In this document: positions 7,484 through 8,347 of the stretch, one piece after another
How positions within the stretch are numbered: the stretch's first letter is position 1
How the letters are laid out: every line of letters begins with the position of its first letter
Assembly (NCBI GenBank): GCA_014729565.1
Contig: WJJR01000039.1
Location: 1-8,347 of the forward strand
Source of the DNA: Candidatus Zixiibacteriota bacterium
GTDB taxonomy: Bacteria > Zixibacteria > MSB-5A5 > WJJR01
Length of the DNA: 8,347 bases
Reading direction: 5' to 3'
Notes under the pieces: model-generated
What the model was told of the DNA's origin: nothing
What the model saw: the letters and a program-made list of their open reading frames with translations, nothing else
Database searches by the model: none
Translations under genes and position numbers: made by a program

Positions 7484-7861
7484 CTATTCGCTTTCGTCAA
7501 TGAGCTTCTTGAGGCGTTCGATTTCTTCGGCGTCGAGCTTTTCGTTTTCGAGCAGATTCACCACCAGCAGTTCGGGCGAATTCTCGAAGAAGCGGCTCAT
7601 CACATACCGCAGCGCCGTGCGTCGCGCCTTGGTCCGGTCGACAATCGGACGGTACACAAAGGCGCGCCCATCTTTCTCATGGGCGAGATAGCCCTTCTTC
7701 TCGAGAATGCGCAGGGTGGTCAAAACAGTGTTGTAGGCGAGAGCCTTGGATTTGGGTAAACTCTCGACGACCTCACCCACCGTTGCCTGGCCTTTCTCCC
7801 ACAGGATATCCATGAGACGAAGCTCGGCTTCAGTGAGTGTCGGGGACTTTGATCGTGCCAT
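7484..7861 (-). CDS. BlaI/MecI/CopY-family transcriptional repressor
   Basis: A complete 125-residue protein of normal family length. Residues about 10-72 form the winged-helix DNA-binding domain: LTEAELRLMDILW, then the recognition helix around AYNTVLTTLRILEKKGYL, then the wing HEKDGRAFVYRP. Residues about 76-122 are the helical dimerisation part typical of BlaI. Family role: a dimer binds a dyad operator and represses its own operon until the partner M56 protease triggers its loss. ATG at 7859-7861 is preceded by GGAGG at 7871-7875 with 9-base spacing, a strong start. It is the first gene of a two-gene operon with the M56 protease. The probable operator is the dyad at 7918-7935. The symbol blaI is withheld because no beta-lactamase link is visible. 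Confidence 0.95.
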   Translation of the reverse strand: MARSKSPTLTEAELRLMDILWEKGQATVGEVVESLPKSKALAYNTVLTTLRILEKKGYLAHEKDGRAFVYRPIVDRTKARRTALRYVMSRFFENSPELLVVNLLENEKLDAEEIERLKKLIDESE

Positions 7862-7914
7862 TGCGGGTTTCCTCCACGTTGTGTCTTAACCAATTAGGGG
7901 GATGGGAGGAGTCC

Positions 7915-7935
7915 TGTCAACTATAATCTTAGTTG
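7915..7935 (-). promoter_or_regulatory. Putative BlaI operator dyad overlapping the operon promoter
   Basis: Positions 7918-7935 read CAACTATAATCTTAGTTG on the plus strand: perfect 6-base arms CAACTA/TAGTTG around a 6-base AT-rich centre. It lies about 57 bases upstream of the repressor ATG. BlaI-family proteins bind dyads of this size, and the inner ACTA/TAGT is reminiscent of their sites, though not the textbook TACA/TGTA. On the minus strand the dyad contains TATAGT (7920-7925, 5 of 6 match to a -10) and overlaps a perfect TTGACA (7915-7920). Neither has a convincing partner hexamer, so the exact promoter is unresolved. Binding here would block polymerase either way, consistent with autoregulation. 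Confidence 0.55.
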
Positions 7936-8179
7936 TTGTTCGAGTTTTCGGCATTCCGTCTAAGTCCTTGACATTACAGCGGCTTGCCTGGATACAAGAC
8001 GCTTTATGGAGTTTTCTACGAATTGTTTAGTGGAAGGTTGCGGATTACGGAGCGCCGAGCCCACGCGCGCCTACGCCGGCACCGGAGGAGGCCCGATCAT
8101 TCGCTGACGAATCTGCCGCAGCGTCGTGGCCGTGAACGGCTCACCGCGGAAGAAAACGCCTAGGCACTCAGCGCTACGC
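7936..8179. other. Intergenic region between the repressor promoter and the partial gene at the right edge
   Basis: With the operator and leader this makes a gene-free stretch of 318 bases (7862-8179). A plus-strand TTGACA (7968-7973) is followed only by weak -10 candidates (GATACA at 7991, TACAAG at 7993) and leads to no credible gene; the ATG ORF at 8006 has 33 codons. Just past the right-hand stop codon, minus-strand TAGGC/GCCTA arms (8178-8182 and 8161-8165, 12-base loop) precede GGCGTTTTCTT and could be a weak terminator. A 42-codon minus-strand reading frame (8071-8199, GTG start) overlaps the partial gene out of frame. It has some protein-like character but no family I recognise. Nothing else is seen. 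Confidence 0.5.
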
Positions 8180-8347
8180 CTATTCTTCGTCGTCTTCACA
8201 TTTGCCGACGGTGATCACGCCCTTGGTGAAATCGGGACGGGTCGCCTGGATGTCTTGCTGTCCGTGAACATAGGTCAGGTGATGGTTTGGGCAAATGCAG
8301 GTGGTGTCGATGACGATCTCGCCGGGTTTGGAGCCAACGTCCAACGT
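8180..8347 (-). CDS. 3' end of an unidentified gene (partial, 55 codons in window)
   Basis: The minus strand is open from the right edge of the window to a TAG at 8180-8182. The visible C-terminus begins TLDVGSKPGEIVIDTT and ends ITVGKCEDDEE. It contains a CxC motif (Cys17 and Cys19 of the visible part) next to a PNHHL stretch, and a third Cys six residues from the end. Cys and His in this spacing could bind a metal, but this is not a motif I can name. The start lies outside the window, so length, domains and family are unknown. It is on the same strand as the repressor operon but 318 bases upstream of it, and the operon has its own promoter-like region, so co-transcription is unlikely. The reading frame looks genuine from its composition and the acidic C-terminus. 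Confidence 0.6.
   Translation of the reverse strand, partial: TLDVGSKPGEIVIDTTCICPNHHLTYVHGQQDIQATRPDFTKGVITVGKCEDDEE

Noticed and set aside
5850..7691. Long plus-strand ORFs (5850-6677 and 6939-7691) opposite the M56 and repressor genes
   Set aside because: Ser/Arg/Thr-rich, low-information translations that run across the boundaries of well-supported minus-strand genes; shadows.
8006..8107. 33-codon plus-strand ORF starting at ATG 8006
   Set aside because: No ribosome binding site, starts too close to any -10 candidate, and has no protein-like features.

Overview
This window looks like chromosomal DNA from a Gram-negative-type, moderately GC-rich bacterium. Both large proteases start with a signal peptide and are exported. 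A BlaI-type repressor is paired with an M56 membrane protease that carries a long tail of short repeats. The metzincin ends in a module I associate with uncultured FCB-type or acidobacterial-type lineages (Zixibacteria, Gemmatimonadota and similar). That placement comes from protein style only; there is no rRNA or other phylogenetic marker here. I see no phage, transposon, CRISPR or RNA gene.

Layout, left to right: (1) 12-230, plus strand: a tiny glycine-zipper membrane protein. (2) 263-1603, minus strand, converging on it: an exported metzincin zinc protease with a partial beta-helix-like C-terminal module and a good sigma70-like promoter at 1649-1676. (3) 1752-4253, minus: an exported S9 serine peptidase of the glutamyl-endopeptidase/prolyl-oligopeptidase type with an intact catalytic triad, followed by a GC-rich hairpin at 1700-1721. 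(4) 4415-7861, minus: a two-gene operon with a BlaI/MecI-type repressor (7484-7861) and, 9 bases later, a 1019-residue BlaR1/M56 protease, ending in a second GC-rich hairpin at 4358-4380. (5) 7862-8179: the operon's control region, with an 18-bp dyad at 7918-7935 that is the probable BlaI operator, then sequence with no assigned function. (6) 8180-8347, minus: the last 55 codons of an unidentified gene cut by the window edge.

How the genes may work together: by analogy with BlaR1/BlaI, the M56 protein would sense something outside the cytoplasm, activate its cytosolic HEYAH zinc protease, and cause loss of BlaI from its operator, so that the operon derepresses itself. No beta-lactamase or penicillin-binding sensor domain is present. 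The region outside the membrane instead has a Cys-rich segment, an Asn/Thr/Asp-rich linker and about 15 tandem 29-residue helical repeats. The two exported proteases downstream are on the same strand but appear to be separate transcription units, so a link to the BlaI circuit is speculative. The most unusual element is the repeat-tailed M56 sensor, whose repeats alternate between two types and show a four-unit duplication.
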